Positions 8,140-17,987 of a stretch of DNA of 64,000 bases are shown here, in pieces. Positions within the stretch are counted from its first letter, which is position 1; every line of letters begins with the position of its first letter. The stretch covers positions 6,820,001-6,884,000 of the forward strand of contig NZ_CP150218.1 in the NCBI RefSeq assembly GCF_037969875.1, in the 5' to 3' direction. The notes below the pieces were generated by a model. The model searched no databases, was not told where the DNA came from, and saw only the letters and a list, made by a program, of their open reading frames with translations. Made by a program: the position numbers and the translations under genes. This DNA is from Paenibacillus sp. FSL R7-0337 (GTDB lineage: Bacteria; Bacillota; Bacilli; Paenibacillales; Paenibacillaceae).

Positions 8140-10560
8140 ATGAACTGCTTGACTAGTTATGAGAATTTCGAGAAAGCATTTATCAATGATGTTGATCTAT
8201 TGCTACAATATAAAGTGTTATTCAGACATTGGAATGGAACTAAATATGATGAAAGTGTATTGGCCAACCCTGTAATGAAGCCCAAAAGAAGCAATGGTGA
8301 AATTGTTTGGGAAGAAACCAAATTAACAATGAAAGATTTAATAGAGTGGAATGCTGGATATTTTAACAAAAGAAAAAAAGAGGCTGAATTATATGATGAA
8401 AAAAAGGAAATAGGCTATTATACAGACTTGATAGATGCGGATAATAGTATCATCGATATATTTTTCCTGGGCGAACAACCATTACTTGATATTCAATATT
8501 ATAAACTACAGGCAAGGGCATCACAAAAGATCAAAAATACTGATTGCCCGAATTTTCACCTTATCTTTGATGAGGTAGGAACCGGTAAAACTGTATCTGC
8601 AATTTATTGTATCCGTGATGTTGTTTCTGAAAAAAAGAATGAGGCAAAGATTTTGGTTATTTGTCCGAATAATAAAAAGAGTGAATGGGAAAAGGACATT
8701 CAGCGACAGCTCGGATTGTATGCTCATACAGTAGAGAATGGAGATAAAGGATCCTACTATAATGAAACATTAAAACAGATGTACTTTAAATGCAACGAGC
8801 CAGCTATCTTTATTAAAGATCAAAAGGTTAACGAACTTAAGACGGAGTTAAACTCTTGGAATAGTGGTGATATCTGGGATTTAATAATTATAGATGAAGG
8901 GCATCTATGCTTTGATAATTATAATGATTTGAAAGCAGAAAAGGTAATATTGCTTACTGCAACACCAATTGTCGTTAACAGTCGAACAAATGCTGGAACA
9001 TTAGATATTAGCAAGGTGCGTGATTTAACGGCATATAGAGATAAACTGTCTAGAATCGTAGATAATAAACAGGATGCTTCTTTAAGTAATTTATTTGGTG
9101 ATAGTGACATTTTCACACAACTATTTAGAGAGGATCTAGAAATAATTCCGAAAAAGAGAAATATTATTTTTTTAGAATGTGAACGTTGGGATCAAAGAGA
9201 GGAACATCTTAATATTCTAGCCGAGGTAAAAGGTGGTATGACGAGGTTAATTTACGAACAAGATGATGAATTTCTACTAGAGGGAATCTACAGAAGGTTT
9301 AGAAAAGATATTGAAGACTATGGATACTTAATAGAAGATAAAGCACCATCTATTGATAATTATAAGTATAGAAAATTGGTGGAGTATATTCAAACTAATT
9401 ATAGTTCTTACATTATATTTTTCAATACAATATGGTCTGCTGATAATACATTTAAAGGACTAGTCGGGGATGGAAATCTAGATAGGGATATTATTATTGC
9501 TAAAAAGTTTGGTGGTGAAAAGTGTGATATTTATCCCAAGGATAATGCTGTTACACCTGATAATGTATTCGATTACTTACAAGGGCAAATAGAATTAGGA
9601 AAGAGAGTGTTATTTATTACCACTGGAGCAACCGGCGGGACGGGACTAAATTTAGGGGGATTTCATGGGGTAATCAACTATGAACTCCCGTTCACAAGCA
9701 TTGAACTTGAACAACGTTTTGGTAGAGTTGATAGAATGGATAATAGTGACTCGCAAGAGAAAGAGATGGTATTTATCCTAAATCACGATGCAAACCCAAT
9801 GTTAAGATATAGTACTTTAAAAATCAATAAAACTTGTGAGTATATGCCTATAAGAAATACAATTTTATTCCATTCTGAATTTATAAAGAAAAATATCGAG
9901 TCATTAAAAAATGAATTGTCGAAGTGCAAGCTTGAGGCTAATAGTAACTTCATGAAAGAATTGATTGAAATGCGTAGTAAGGTTGGTGACAACGATAAGA
10001 AACTAATAGAACGTTTGGAGGGCTACATCATACAGAAAAAGAGTATCGAACAATTTGATGTAGATATAGCGGAGTTAGCTGAAGAAACAAAAGCTTATAT
10101 TGATTTCATAGCGAAAAAAGCAAAGTTTGAGTGCGCTATTCAAGTTTATTCTCAAATAAGGTTACTACATTTGCTGGAACCTCAAATTCTTAATTGGTGT
10201 AACTTACTTGGAAAAAAATCAACAATAGACATCGAGAGTGCTTCATATATGGTAGCTGATGATGAAGAAAAAGAATATGACGAGTATTATGAAGAACAAA
10301 ATACTATACGAAGCGAAAATATTTTGATTAAAGAGGATGAAAAAAATGAGGGGAAACATAGATATGGTTTTGATTTTAAGTATGAAGCTTCTCTTAAGAA
10401 ATATGGAGAATTAGAAAATCTGTTGGAAGATCTGGTGGATACTTCAGATAGTCAGACTGCATCAGGACTTTTTTACATAAAGGATAATAATTACATTAAA
10501 CAGACTGTAGAGGAATATCGTAATGATTTTAGTGGGTTACGAGGGATGAATAATGGATAA
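8140..10560 (+). CDS. SF2/SNF2-like helicase, first gene of a helicase-GHKL ATPase pair
   Basis: An 806-residue nucleic-acid-dependent ATPase. Visible motifs: Walker A DEVGTGKT at residues 144-151, motif II as DEGH at 252-255, motif III TAT at 273-275. The second RecA-like lobe has GGTGLNLGG and EQRFGRVDRMD (motifs V and VI, about 505-540). The order and the QRFGRVDR motif resemble SNF2/HepA-like proteins more than DEAD-box helicases. The C-terminal third is helical and charged with no known domain. AGAGAGGAG precedes ATG 8140. The stop overlaps the start of the GHKL ATPase gene, so the two are translated together. No nuclease or methylase domain was seen. Very AT-rich, unlike the core genome, which points to transfer. 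A defence role is inferred from the island context. Confidence 0.85.
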   Translation: MNCLTSYENFEKAFINDVDLLLQYKVLFRHWNGTKYDESVLANPVMKPKRSNGEIVWEETKLTMKDLIEWNAGYFNKRKKEAELYDEKKEIGYYTDLIDADNSIIDIFFLGEQPLLDIQYYKLQARASQKIKNTDCPNFHLIFDEVGTGKTVSAIYCIRDVVSEKKNEAKILVICPNNKKSEWEKDIQRQLGLYAHTVENGDKGSYYNETLKQMYFKCNEPAIFIKDQKVNELKTELNSWNSGDIWDLIIIDEGHLCFDNYNDLKAEKVILLTATPIVVNSRTNAGTLDISKVRDLTAYRDKLSRIVDNKQDASLSNLFGDSDIFTQLFREDLEIIPKKRNIIFLECERWDQREEHLNILAEVKGGMTRLIYEQDDEFLLEGIYRRFRKDIEDYGYLIEDKAPSIDNYKYRKLVEYIQTNYSSYIIFFNTIWSADNTFKGLVGDGNLDRDIIIAKKFGGEKCDIYPKDNAVTPDNVFDYLQGQIELGKRVLFITTGATGGTGLNLGGFHGVINYELPFTSIELEQRFGRVDRMDNSDSQEKEMVFILNHDANPMLRYSTLKINKTCEYMPIRNTILFHSEFIKKNIESLKNELSKCKLEANSNFMKELIEMRSKVGDNDKKLIERLEGYIIQKKSIEQFDVDIAELAEETKAYIDFIAKKAKFECAIQVYSQIRLLHLLEPQILNWCNLLGKKSTIDIESASYMVADDEEKEYDEYYEEQNTIRSENILIKEDEKNEGKHRYGFDFKYEASLKKYGELENLLEDLVDTSDSQTASGLFYIKDNNYIKQTVEEYRNDFSGLRGMNNG

Positions 10561-13500
10561 TATACTCTTAATTGATGAAATCGTAAAATACTATATGAAC
10601 CCTAAAACATATCCCAATAAAAATAAATATGAGGTTAAAAAGGGGATTAAAGAGCTCGATAGATTCCTCTTAGATAAGAACTGTGAAGAAAATGGATTCT
10701 TTAGAGCTTTTTTCGAAAGGTATACATCAGATAATGTGGAGCATTCTATTAATTCTACTATTCGGAAAACAAGAGCGGATGAGCAAGGGCTAAGTGCAAC
10801 GAAAGGTTATAAAGAAATATACTTTAACGAGATCATTCAGAATGCAAATGATAACACTACTGGAGAATCTATACGTATAATACTGTCCAATAGTAATAAT
10901 AATTATGAGATGTCTTTTTTCTATAAAGATTCTGGATTTAAGACAGAAAATATTATAGGTTTTTTTAATACAGAGATACATACCAAAAGATCCGATCTAT
11001 CCACAACCGGTAAGCATGGTGTAGGAATTAAATCATTATTTTATTTTGTTGATCACATGACAATGGAAAGTAACGTAAAGATTGAATTTAAAGTTAAAAC
11101 AATCATCGAAGATGGTATTGAGAAAATTGAAAGGGTAAGTTCTAATTTTTCGAAAAATGAACAATGGGATGGGGAAACAAGTCGGTTTACAATTCGATTT
11201 CCCCAAAAAGAAAGCTATGGTGAATATAACGTTAAGAAGCTTATAGATTTCATTAATTCAATGTTAGATAACAGAACCTTTATACAAGATGAAACGTTTG
11301 AGCAATATTTCTTTGACTTAAACCAGAAAACATTGATTTTTGACATAAGAGGCTTACTGTTTACAGATAAAAACAAAGATAAAATCAAAGGCATAAAGAA
11401 AATACTTTTTTGTAAGAAAGATGATGATACCGAGTCAGAGTTGTTCTCGATATCTTGTGACGAAAGTAATTTAATTGAAGATGACGGTAATAGAGCATGT
11501 AGAGCAACCTTGAAGTGTAATGATGAAGAAAGGTTATCCTACCTGATGTTTACCAGCGAAGGAGAAGGAGAGCAGCAGAATTTTTCGGTTGCTTTTCCGC
11601 TAAAACCTAAACGCAGCAAACGAAGATATTATGAAACATTTTATATTTCTGAAGCTGATGACGAAGGAATAGATATATTAGTTAACAGCAAGTATTCAAA
11701 TGTAGCTAGAACTAAATTAACGGATGAAGATAATAAAATTAAAGCAATTAAGGAAGAAATAGAGGGCGAACTTATAAAGATCTATAAGTTTATGGTAAGT
11801 GAAAAGTGTGCTGAGTCGGATATAGGTGAAGATATCAGTAAATTGTTTCATAGTTTAATGATCGAAGATAATTCAAATATTAACTTATTTTATGGAAATG
11901 AAATTAGTAACCGATTTTTACCAAAGTATATAAATAGTGATGTGCAACTGAAACAAGATCTGAAAGATAGATATCTTGTATATCAAAGAATAGATAAAGA
12001 GGATTTTGAAAAGCAGTTTATTGGGCAGAAATTCACTAAAGAAAATATGAAGAAATTTTTTGTGAAAAGTTTTGTTGCGAATGATTGTATTGAATATGAT
12101 GAGAAGCTATTCATTGAAGAATTAAAGGCAATATATAATCAGGCATTTCAAGGTAATCAACAATATGGAGATATTTATAAAATAAGAACTGTACTAAACA
12201 TAGCTGGTAGTGTTCGTGAACTAATATACTATCGAATCACAGGTAGGTTCCCCAATAATAAAGAACAGCAGCTTATACTTAGAGATGTACAGGTTGACGC
12301 GTGGCATGAAAAGTTGTGGGTGGGTAATATTGAATTAATAGATATTTCTTACTCGATGATTGGCAGGTATAAATTACACAATCATATTGATACAGCAGGT
12401 AAAATTACAGGCGCGTCTTTTTATGAATATCTATTTAATCAAAGTTATAATGCAAATCAAAACGAGCAGACTAATGACAAACAATATCCAACGATGGGAG
12501 GGAAACAAGAGGAGATATTTGATAAACAATATAACGAATTAAAAACACGATTATTAGACCTATTGGTCAATAAAGAACAATCAGGTGAGGTTAAACTACC
12601 AAATTATCCTCTAGTTAAGAAGACATACAAAGAGGGTACAGTTGTGTTTTATGGCTCAGATCATCATAATGCATACGATATTTACTTTGATAACGATAAA
12701 TTCGCAATATATGATTACAGGGATATGAATACTGATCAATTTGGTGATAAGCTTTCAGTGAATTTTGTGAAGAAAATAGTAGATGAGGATGAATTAAAAA
12801 GTCATATTATTTGTATTAATGGAAAAATAATGCTTGCATCAAGTGAATATCCGTTATACATGAATCCCACGTATCAATTTTGGAGAAGTGAACCTTATAT
12901 TAATGGTATATGGTTTGAATGTAAACTCATAAATATTGAATTTTTAAGGCGAATTTATGCACATACTTTTGAGAGTTTTAAATTTTACCTGGAGGAGTTT
13001 CTTGAGAAAATCGTTGTTGTGAGTAAAGTGAAAGGAATTACACTCGATACAGCGAAATCTGAAATACCACTATTTGGACTTAATATAAATGATATGCCAG
13101 AAATCTTTAAGTTTTTCTACGTTAATGGGAGATATGTTAAATTAACAACAGACAAGTATAAGGTTAAGTTTAACATCGATTTATTAGGAGACATCATGAA
13201 TAATTTATGTCCAAGTGATTATATTAAACATGTCTTTAGATTAACAAAGAAGAAGATCTGTGTTATGCAAACCAATAAAATTGAAAACAGGGATGAAGTA
13301 ATGTATTGGCATAACGGTAGCTTTAAAATATGGGGGAATAACGACTGGCATGAAATAGGAAAGGGAAATAGAAATTTTGAAAATGAGATCATTATTATTC
13401 ATAATGAAAAGATGGATTATAAAAAGGCAATTAACAAGGTTTTAAAAAATATATTTGGAAATGGTGATATGGTTAATAAGTGTGATGTTTTTATTTCGGA

Positions 13501-13945
13501 AGGTCATAGACTAGCGATTCAAGGAGAAGAATATAATAAATTATCGAGCTGTGATATAGATATAAACCCAAGGTATCGCCGAATAAGTTGTGAATATGAT
13601 GCTAACAGACTTTCATGTGATACGCTTAGGAAAATTATTACATCAAGAGGAAATAATGATAATAAATGCTGTTGTTGTGGAAGAAAATTGACTTATTCAA
13701 AGCTAATTATTACAAATAATTTTAATGAAAAAACAAAGAAAGAATATCCTCAAGTGTTTGAAGTTGTATGCGAAGATTGTGAAAAAGTATTGAATAAAAG
13801 TCTGAAAAATACAGAAATTATTAAAGAAGAGAATTCTTACTATGTAACATATAAATGTGAAGTGAATAATTCACATCAAATAAAAGAAGTCATTTATAAA
13901 ACTAAGTTATATGATGGGATATTGGCATTATGTAAAGCAAAGTGA
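10553..13945 (+). CDS. Large GHKL (Hsp90/sacsin-like) ATPase with C-terminal zinc ribbon
   Basis: A 1130-residue protein. The N-terminal ATP-binding fold of the gyrase/Hsp90/histidine kinase/MutL type is clear: N box NEIIQNAND (Glu93, Asn97, Asp100), G1 box DSGF (126-129) and G2 box TGKHGVGIKS (152-161). The long middle part has no domain I recognise. Near residues 1035-1085 there is a zinc-ribbon-like set of cysteines (CCCCGRKL, then CEDCEK). It starts inside the last codons of the helicase gene (ATG 10553). GHKL ATPases of the MORC/sacsin type are known beside helicases and restriction-like genes in bacteria, and ATP-driven clamp formation is plausible. No nuclease motif is evident. The function of this pair is not known to me. 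Confidence 0.8.
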   Translation: MDNILLIDEIVKYYMNPKTYPNKNKYEVKKGIKELDRFLLDKNCEENGFFRAFFERYTSDNVEHSINSTIRKTRADEQGLSATKGYKEIYFNEIIQNANDNTTGESIRIILSNSNNNYEMSFFYKDSGFKTENIIGFFNTEIHTKRSDLSTTGKHGVGIKSLFYFVDHMTMESNVKIEFKVKTIIEDGIEKIERVSSNFSKNEQWDGETSRFTIRFPQKESYGEYNVKKLIDFINSMLDNRTFIQDETFEQYFFDLNQKTLIFDIRGLLFTDKNKDKIKGIKKILFCKKDDDTESELFSISCDESNLIEDDGNRACRATLKCNDEERLSYLMFTSEGEGEQQNFSVAFPLKPKRSKRRYYETFYISEADDEGIDILVNSKYSNVARTKLTDEDNKIKAIKEEIEGELIKIYKFMVSEKCAESDIGEDISKLFHSLMIEDNSNINLFYGNEISNRFLPKYINSDVQLKQDLKDRYLVYQRIDKEDFEKQFIGQKFTKENMKKFFVKSFVANDCIEYDEKLFIEELKAIYNQAFQGNQQYGDIYKIRTVLNIAGSVRELIYYRITGRFPNNKEQQLILRDVQVDAWHEKLWVGNIELIDISYSMIGRYKLHNHIDTAGKITGASFYEYLFNQSYNANQNEQTNDKQYPTMGGKQEEIFDKQYNELKTRLLDLLVNKEQSGEVKLPNYPLVKKTYKEGTVVFYGSDHHNAYDIYFDNDKFAIYDYRDMNTDQFGDKLSVNFVKKIVDEDELKSHIICINGKIMLASSEYPLYMNPTYQFWRSEPYINGIWFECKLINIEFLRRIYAHTFESFKFYLEEFLEKIVVVSKVKGITLDTAKSEIPLFGLNINDMPEIFKFFYVNGRYVKLTTDKYKVKFNIDLLGDIMNNLCPSDYIKHVFRLTKKKICVMQTNKIENRDEVMYWHNGSFKIWGNNDWHEIGKGNRNFENEIIIIHNEKMDYKKAINKVLKNIFGNGDMVNKCDVFISEGHRLAIQGEEYNKLSSCDIDINPRYRRISCEYDANRLSCDTLRKIITSRGNNDNKCCCCGRKLTYSKLIITNNFNEKTKKEYPQVFEVVCEDCEKVLNKSLKNTEIIKEENSYYVTYKCEVNNSHQIKEVIYKTKLYDGILALCKAK

Positions 13946-14075
13946 TAATGAATAACAGGATAAGCACTTATATCCAAACTGTCGCTAAAGCACTGTCAGC
14001 GATGAGTTCGCGTTTGGTTTTACATCAGGTTGTGTCCATAACGTGCATAGAATTTTAATATGGACCTCCGTCAAG
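13946..14075. other. Intergenic stretch with an att-like 14-mer
   Basis: Non-coding. CTGTCAGCGATGAG at 13993-14006 is identical to the first bases of the tRNA-Ala fragment at the right island end (36528-36541), including the T that differs from the intact tRNA at 5450-5495. The match extends to 17 of 18 positions. It may be an old attachment-site scar inside the island. Confidence 0.35.
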
Positions 14076-14095
14076 AAAGTGGACACAAAAAAAGT

Positions 14096-14783
14096 GAATT
14101 ATGCCGGTTTTCTCTTTTTAAACTGCGATGCAAACTGAAACATAACCCAACGCACCGTGGATTCGCTTGCGGTTATAAAAAAATCAATGTACTGGAAGAT
14201 CTCATGCTTCGTTTTGAACTTCGTGCAATAGACGAACTCTTTCTTTAGGATTCTATGAAAGGATTCAATGCAGGCATTGTCATAGCAATTCCCCTTGCGG
14301 CTCATACTGGCCTTCATGTGGTACTTCTCTAGACGCTTACGGTACTCTGCAGAGGCGTACTGAGATCCCCGATCCGAGTGATGGGTGAGTCCCTTCTTGG
14401 TCCGTTTCGCGTTGTAGGCGTTGTCCAAGGCACCGAGAACCAGATCCTTAGTTATTGGGTCCTTCTTGTCTCCAACAGACACTCTCTTTCGTACAGAGAT
14501 CGAGCACACTGGCTAAGTACAGCTTGCATGTATTTCCCCACCGGCGGCTCGCTAACCGTGTAGCCTTCTTTCTATAGCAACTTGGTGATTTTGGGGCTGC
14601 CGTAACGTTTCTGGTTATCCTTGAAATGATAGGTGATTCGCTGAAGTAACTTTACCTTACGCTCTGCTTGGGGGCTGATTTCCTTCTCACGCCATTTGCA
14701 AAACCCGCTCCGGGAAATGTTGAGCATGCTGCACATCTTCTCCATTCGAAACTCGGAGCGATGGGTTTCGATGAACTGAAATC
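14096..14783 (-). pseudogene. IS3 transposase OrfB, broken
   Basis: Leftward pieces of the DDE transposase. The N-terminal part (MEKMCSMLNISRSGF, then GSPKITKLL) ends in a TAG near 14575. A deletion then joins into YLASVLDLCT near 14505, and the DDE part HHSDRGSQYAS...CYDNACIESFHRILKKE is open in 14099-14509. The C-terminus is out of frame relative to the family. Several disruptions make it inactive. Confidence 0.8.
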
Positions 14784-15053
14784 TCAGTTCTTTGGTTTGC
14801 TGAAGTTGTGCACCGCTTTTTTTACGATGGCAAGCTCCTCTTCGACATCTGCAATGCGTTGTGCTCTTGTCCGTAAGTCCTTTTCTTGTTCTGCCAATCG
14901 CCGCTCAAGTTCGCGAACCTTTTTCGCACTATTTAAAGGTTCGTTACTGAACTCCCGATACTTCGCCAGCCAGTTGTGCAGCACCCCAAGGGAGATCTCC
15001 AGCTTCTCACCAATCTCCACCACCGACTTTGTCTGTTCCTGAATGTACTTCAC
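14784..15053 (-). pseudogene. IS3 transposase OrfA-like helix-turn-helix protein
   Basis: The frame encodes the N-terminal helix-turn-helix (YIQEQTKSVVEIGEKLEI) followed by a leucine-zipper-like coil (VRELERRLAEQEKDL), as in IS3 OrfA. In the same frame, about 50 bases upstream, a TAA interrupts the expected N-terminus (GE-stop-RQRYNETFKKE), where a glutamine codon would be expected. The normal start is therefore cut off and only an internal start could be used. Confidence 0.7.
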
Positions 15054-15263
15054 CGTTTCTTTTTTAAAGGTTTCATTGTACCGTTGCCGTTATTCGCCAA
15101 TGGGAACACCTCCTCGTTAAGTTCATTATTTGTGCTTTCTTAGCGGGTGTCCACTTTTAATTCTAACTGCATCGGAAATTGACGGGTAAGCCATTTGAGT
15201 AATTCAACCTAAGATAAGAAAGAAATTTCTATAAAATTCAGCTATAGTCAGGATGGATATTAG

Positions 15264-17987
15264 ATGGAAATTCAATTAAATGACCCAGATGTTAGAATAA
15301 AAAATTGGTTGGATTCTCAGGGATATCAAATAATTCAAACGGAAGATAGCAAAAGTAAGTGGATTTTTGGGCAAAATTTATTAGGTGAACAACTGTTTAT
15401 TAATATTATTACACGACAAAGTGAACAGACTGAAATCAATATTATTGATACCGATGAGAAATTAGAATCAATCAAAAAGTTGAAAGAAAAGTATAATTGT
15501 GAAGCATATTTTGCAGTGCTTGCACCAAAATCCGGTAAAAAATCTTGTTACATTTTTAATTTACAAGATTTATTGGAATTTCCATGGAACTTGGATAGAG
15601 AAAGAGTTAAGGCCTTAAATTTCAGTTCTAAATATGAACAGCAAATCGAAATATATGAAAGATCCGAAAATATACTTATTCATAACGTAGAAGATCTAGA
15701 GCAGAAGATTGGGAATGCTGCTTCTCTTAGAGCAGAAGCGGTCATGATAAATCTTAACGAATATCAAACAATCTTCGATCAAAACATCACACACGAACGA
15801 TGCAAACAAGTTCTTGTTCAAATTGAAGCACCTTTAAAACCGATCTTGCAAGAATTTAAAGATAGCTTGAACGATCCTAGTCTGTACCTTCATTCCTATG
15901 GTGTTACCTTAACAACAACTTATCATGACGCTTTGAATCCTAAATATGCTGAACAAAGAAAAGAAAGCAATATTGGTAGAAAGTATTTTGTTCAGATTAT
16001 GAAGAAAATTGGAGATTCTGAGGTGAATGCACTTACGCTTGAGTTTAACGGAATGGAGAAGCAAGTTCTGCTTTCCGTTGAAACCAATTTTTATCCAATT
16101 TGGGAAGCCGTTCGACTGAATAGAATTAATGGTATTGTCAGTGAGCTAAATCCCGATGTAGATGTACTTGTTTCAAGTCAGTCCAGAGACTCAACAATCA
16201 GAGAGTATGTTGAACGACAAGAGCTAGAGGACTTTATTAAGTCTTGTATTAAGCCTAGGAAAAGACCTTGGTTATACTTTGCTAAATGTTTTCCGCTGGA
16301 AGGAGAATGGTCTGTAGAAAAACTGTTTGATGAATTGAAAGCAGCGTTGAAATACTTGGAGCCTATTCGTAATTATTTGCAGGAAGAGAAAGAGAAGAGC
16401 GTCCAGGCAGCACGTATTCTAACACTTCTGCAGCTAGAAGAAGCAATGCAGGACATAACTTTGTTCCAAAGAATGTATCAACTGCAATACGGTTCTGTGG
16501 AGAAAAAAACGGGTTTCTGTAGACAGCAATTTTCTTTGAAGGATCAAGAACAGCTAATTGTTAAGGGTTATGTACTTTATTACCAATTCTATGAGAAGCA
16601 ATCGCCTTACCAAGTTTTAGCTGTCCAATTGGACGGACATAATCACATATACACAAACGTTCGTAACCTACTCGGAACAGGAACAAAGGAATGGTGGATT
16701 CGTAAGCTATTCGCCACGCAGTACCTGAATAACGCTGAGTTGCTTGAAAAGGGGATGGATTTATTAAAGCAGCATGGGCTGGAGGTTAAAGAGAGTGAAT
16801 ATCTTGCAGGCACGTATGACAATGAATCTGGAGTCTTTATAGAGGCAGCAGATATTGTCAAAAAAAAGCTGATTACTGCTGCGCTCTTATTTGCTCATGC
16901 TAGTGAAAAGCTACAGCTACCATCGGTAGATGATTTGGAACTTATGATAGATGATGACATTGAATTAGGGGGAGAATTAGAGGAGGAAGAAGAATATACT
17001 GCTAATTTCCAACTCACTTCCATTCTAGAGTTAATATCTAATAGTAGCTTTACTTTCGCTAAAGAGATTATTCGAGATTTCCATTTGAATTTGACGGCTC
17101 TAGACGATAAGCATTTTGTAATCTTAAGCGGTATATCTGGTACAGGGAAAACACAATTGGCAAGGCTGTATGCTAATGCTGTATACGGGATGGAGTATGA
17201 GGTGGACAATCCGTACATGTCTGTTATTCCAGTACGGCCTGACTGGACAGATTCAAGTTCCTTATTCGGTTATTACAGCTCCTTCGAGAATCGGTATGTC
17301 ATTCCTGAGTTTCTAAGAATGGTATTGAAAGCTCATCAAGAACGTGAGAAACCACATTTTGTCGTGTTAGATGAAATGAATTTGGCAAGAGTGGAGTATT
17401 ATCTTAGTGATTATTTGAGCGGTGTGGAGTCTAGAAAGGAAATCCCTTTACACAACCGGGTTGATTTTATGGAAATTCCAAAGACTGTTGCAATTCCGCC
17501 GAACCTGTATGTGATTGGGACTGTAAATGTAGATGAGACGACTCATTCGATTTCTGATAAAGTTTTGGATCGGGCATTTGTAATGACGCTAAGTGAAGTG
17601 GATTTTGACACGTTCTGGAATAGATCTGCTGAGAATGTAAGACTTAAACTTCAGATGGAGTTTGAGTTTTTGAAACAAATACATGGTATTCTAAGGCCCT
17701 ATTACCTTCATTTTGGTTATCGTTCTATGAATGAAATGCTCCAAAAGTTATCACATAATAAAGATTTGGAAGCTAATATTCAGATGGATACAACGGAAGC
17801 TCTTGAAAAGGTTATTATTGAAAAAGTGCTTCCTAAGATTCGGGGCGATGACTCCATTTCAGAGATGTTAACTAAACTTCATCAGGTTTTTGCAGCAGAA
17901 TTCGGATCGGATTCTGCAACCCTAGAGATCATAGAGCGGATGGAAAAGGAGATCGCGCGATATGGAGCCGCTCAGTTTTGGAGATAG
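15264..17987 (+). CDS. McrB-like AAA+ GTPase/ATPase of a type IV restriction-like pair
   Basis: A 907-residue protein. The C-terminal AAA+ module is of the McrB type: Walker A GISGTGKT near residues 623-630, an insert with DWTDSSSLFGYY, Walker B VVLDEMNLARVEYYLSDYL near 697-716, and sensor GTVNVDETTHSISDKVLDRA near 753-772. In E. coli McrB this motor hydrolyses GTP and drives cleavage by McrC. The first 130 residues form a separate alpha/beta domain with no family I recognise, and residues 130-600 are an unusually long middle region that may read modified DNA or another phage feature. A short acidic run (GGELEEEEEY) lies just before the AAA+ domain. The stop region overlaps the next gene by 26 bases. 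Confidence 0.9.
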   Translation: MEIQLNDPDVRIKNWLDSQGYQIIQTEDSKSKWIFGQNLLGEQLFINIITRQSEQTEINIIDTDEKLESIKKLKEKYNCEAYFAVLAPKSGKKSCYIFNLQDLLEFPWNLDRERVKALNFSSKYEQQIEIYERSENILIHNVEDLEQKIGNAASLRAEAVMINLNEYQTIFDQNITHERCKQVLVQIEAPLKPILQEFKDSLNDPSLYLHSYGVTLTTTYHDALNPKYAEQRKESNIGRKYFVQIMKKIGDSEVNALTLEFNGMEKQVLLSVETNFYPIWEAVRLNRINGIVSELNPDVDVLVSSQSRDSTIREYVERQELEDFIKSCIKPRKRPWLYFAKCFPLEGEWSVEKLFDELKAALKYLEPIRNYLQEEKEKSVQAARILTLLQLEEAMQDITLFQRMYQLQYGSVEKKTGFCRQQFSLKDQEQLIVKGYVLYYQFYEKQSPYQVLAVQLDGHNHIYTNVRNLLGTGTKEWWIRKLFATQYLNNAELLEKGMDLLKQHGLEVKESEYLAGTYDNESGVFIEAADIVKKKLITAALLFAHASEKLQLPSVDDLELMIDDDIELGGELEEEEEYTANFQLTSILELISNSSFTFAKEIIRDFHLNLTALDDKHFVILSGISGTGKTQLARLYANAVYGMEYEVDNPYMSVIPVRPDWTDSSSLFGYYSSFENRYVIPEFLRMVLKAHQEREKPHFVVLDEMNLARVEYYLSDYLSGVESRKEIPLHNRVDFMEIPKTVAIPPNLYVIGTVNVDETTHSISDKVLDRAFVMTLSEVDFDTFWNRSAENVRLKLQMEFEFLKQIHGILRPYYLHFGYRSMNEMLQKLSHNKDLEANIQMDTTEALEKVIIEKVLPKIRGDDSISEMLTKLHQVFAAEFGSDSATLEIIERMEKEIARYGAAQFWR

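Larger units (their letters stand above)
14076..15157 (-). mobile_element. IS3-family element, copy 2 (degenerate)
   Basis: Bounded by inverted repeats AAAGTGGACAC at 14076-14086 and GTGTCCACTTT at 15147-15157. It is transcribed leftward, opposite to copy 1. The orfA-like frame is largely open; orfB is broken by a stop and an internal deletion. The DDE-region motif HHSDRGSQYAS and the downstream IESFHRILKKE survive. No target-site duplication is obvious. Not functional as it stands. Confidence 0.88.

Noticed and set aside
8140-13945. Type I or type III restriction system
   Set aside because: No methylase motif (such as NPPY or DPPY) and no specificity subunit; the helicase has DEGH and SNF2-like motifs and its partner is a GHKL ATPase.
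14060-14248. Plus-strand frame at the end of IS copy 2
   Set aside because: Antisense to the DDE transposase remnant and crosses the inverted repeat; no coding support.
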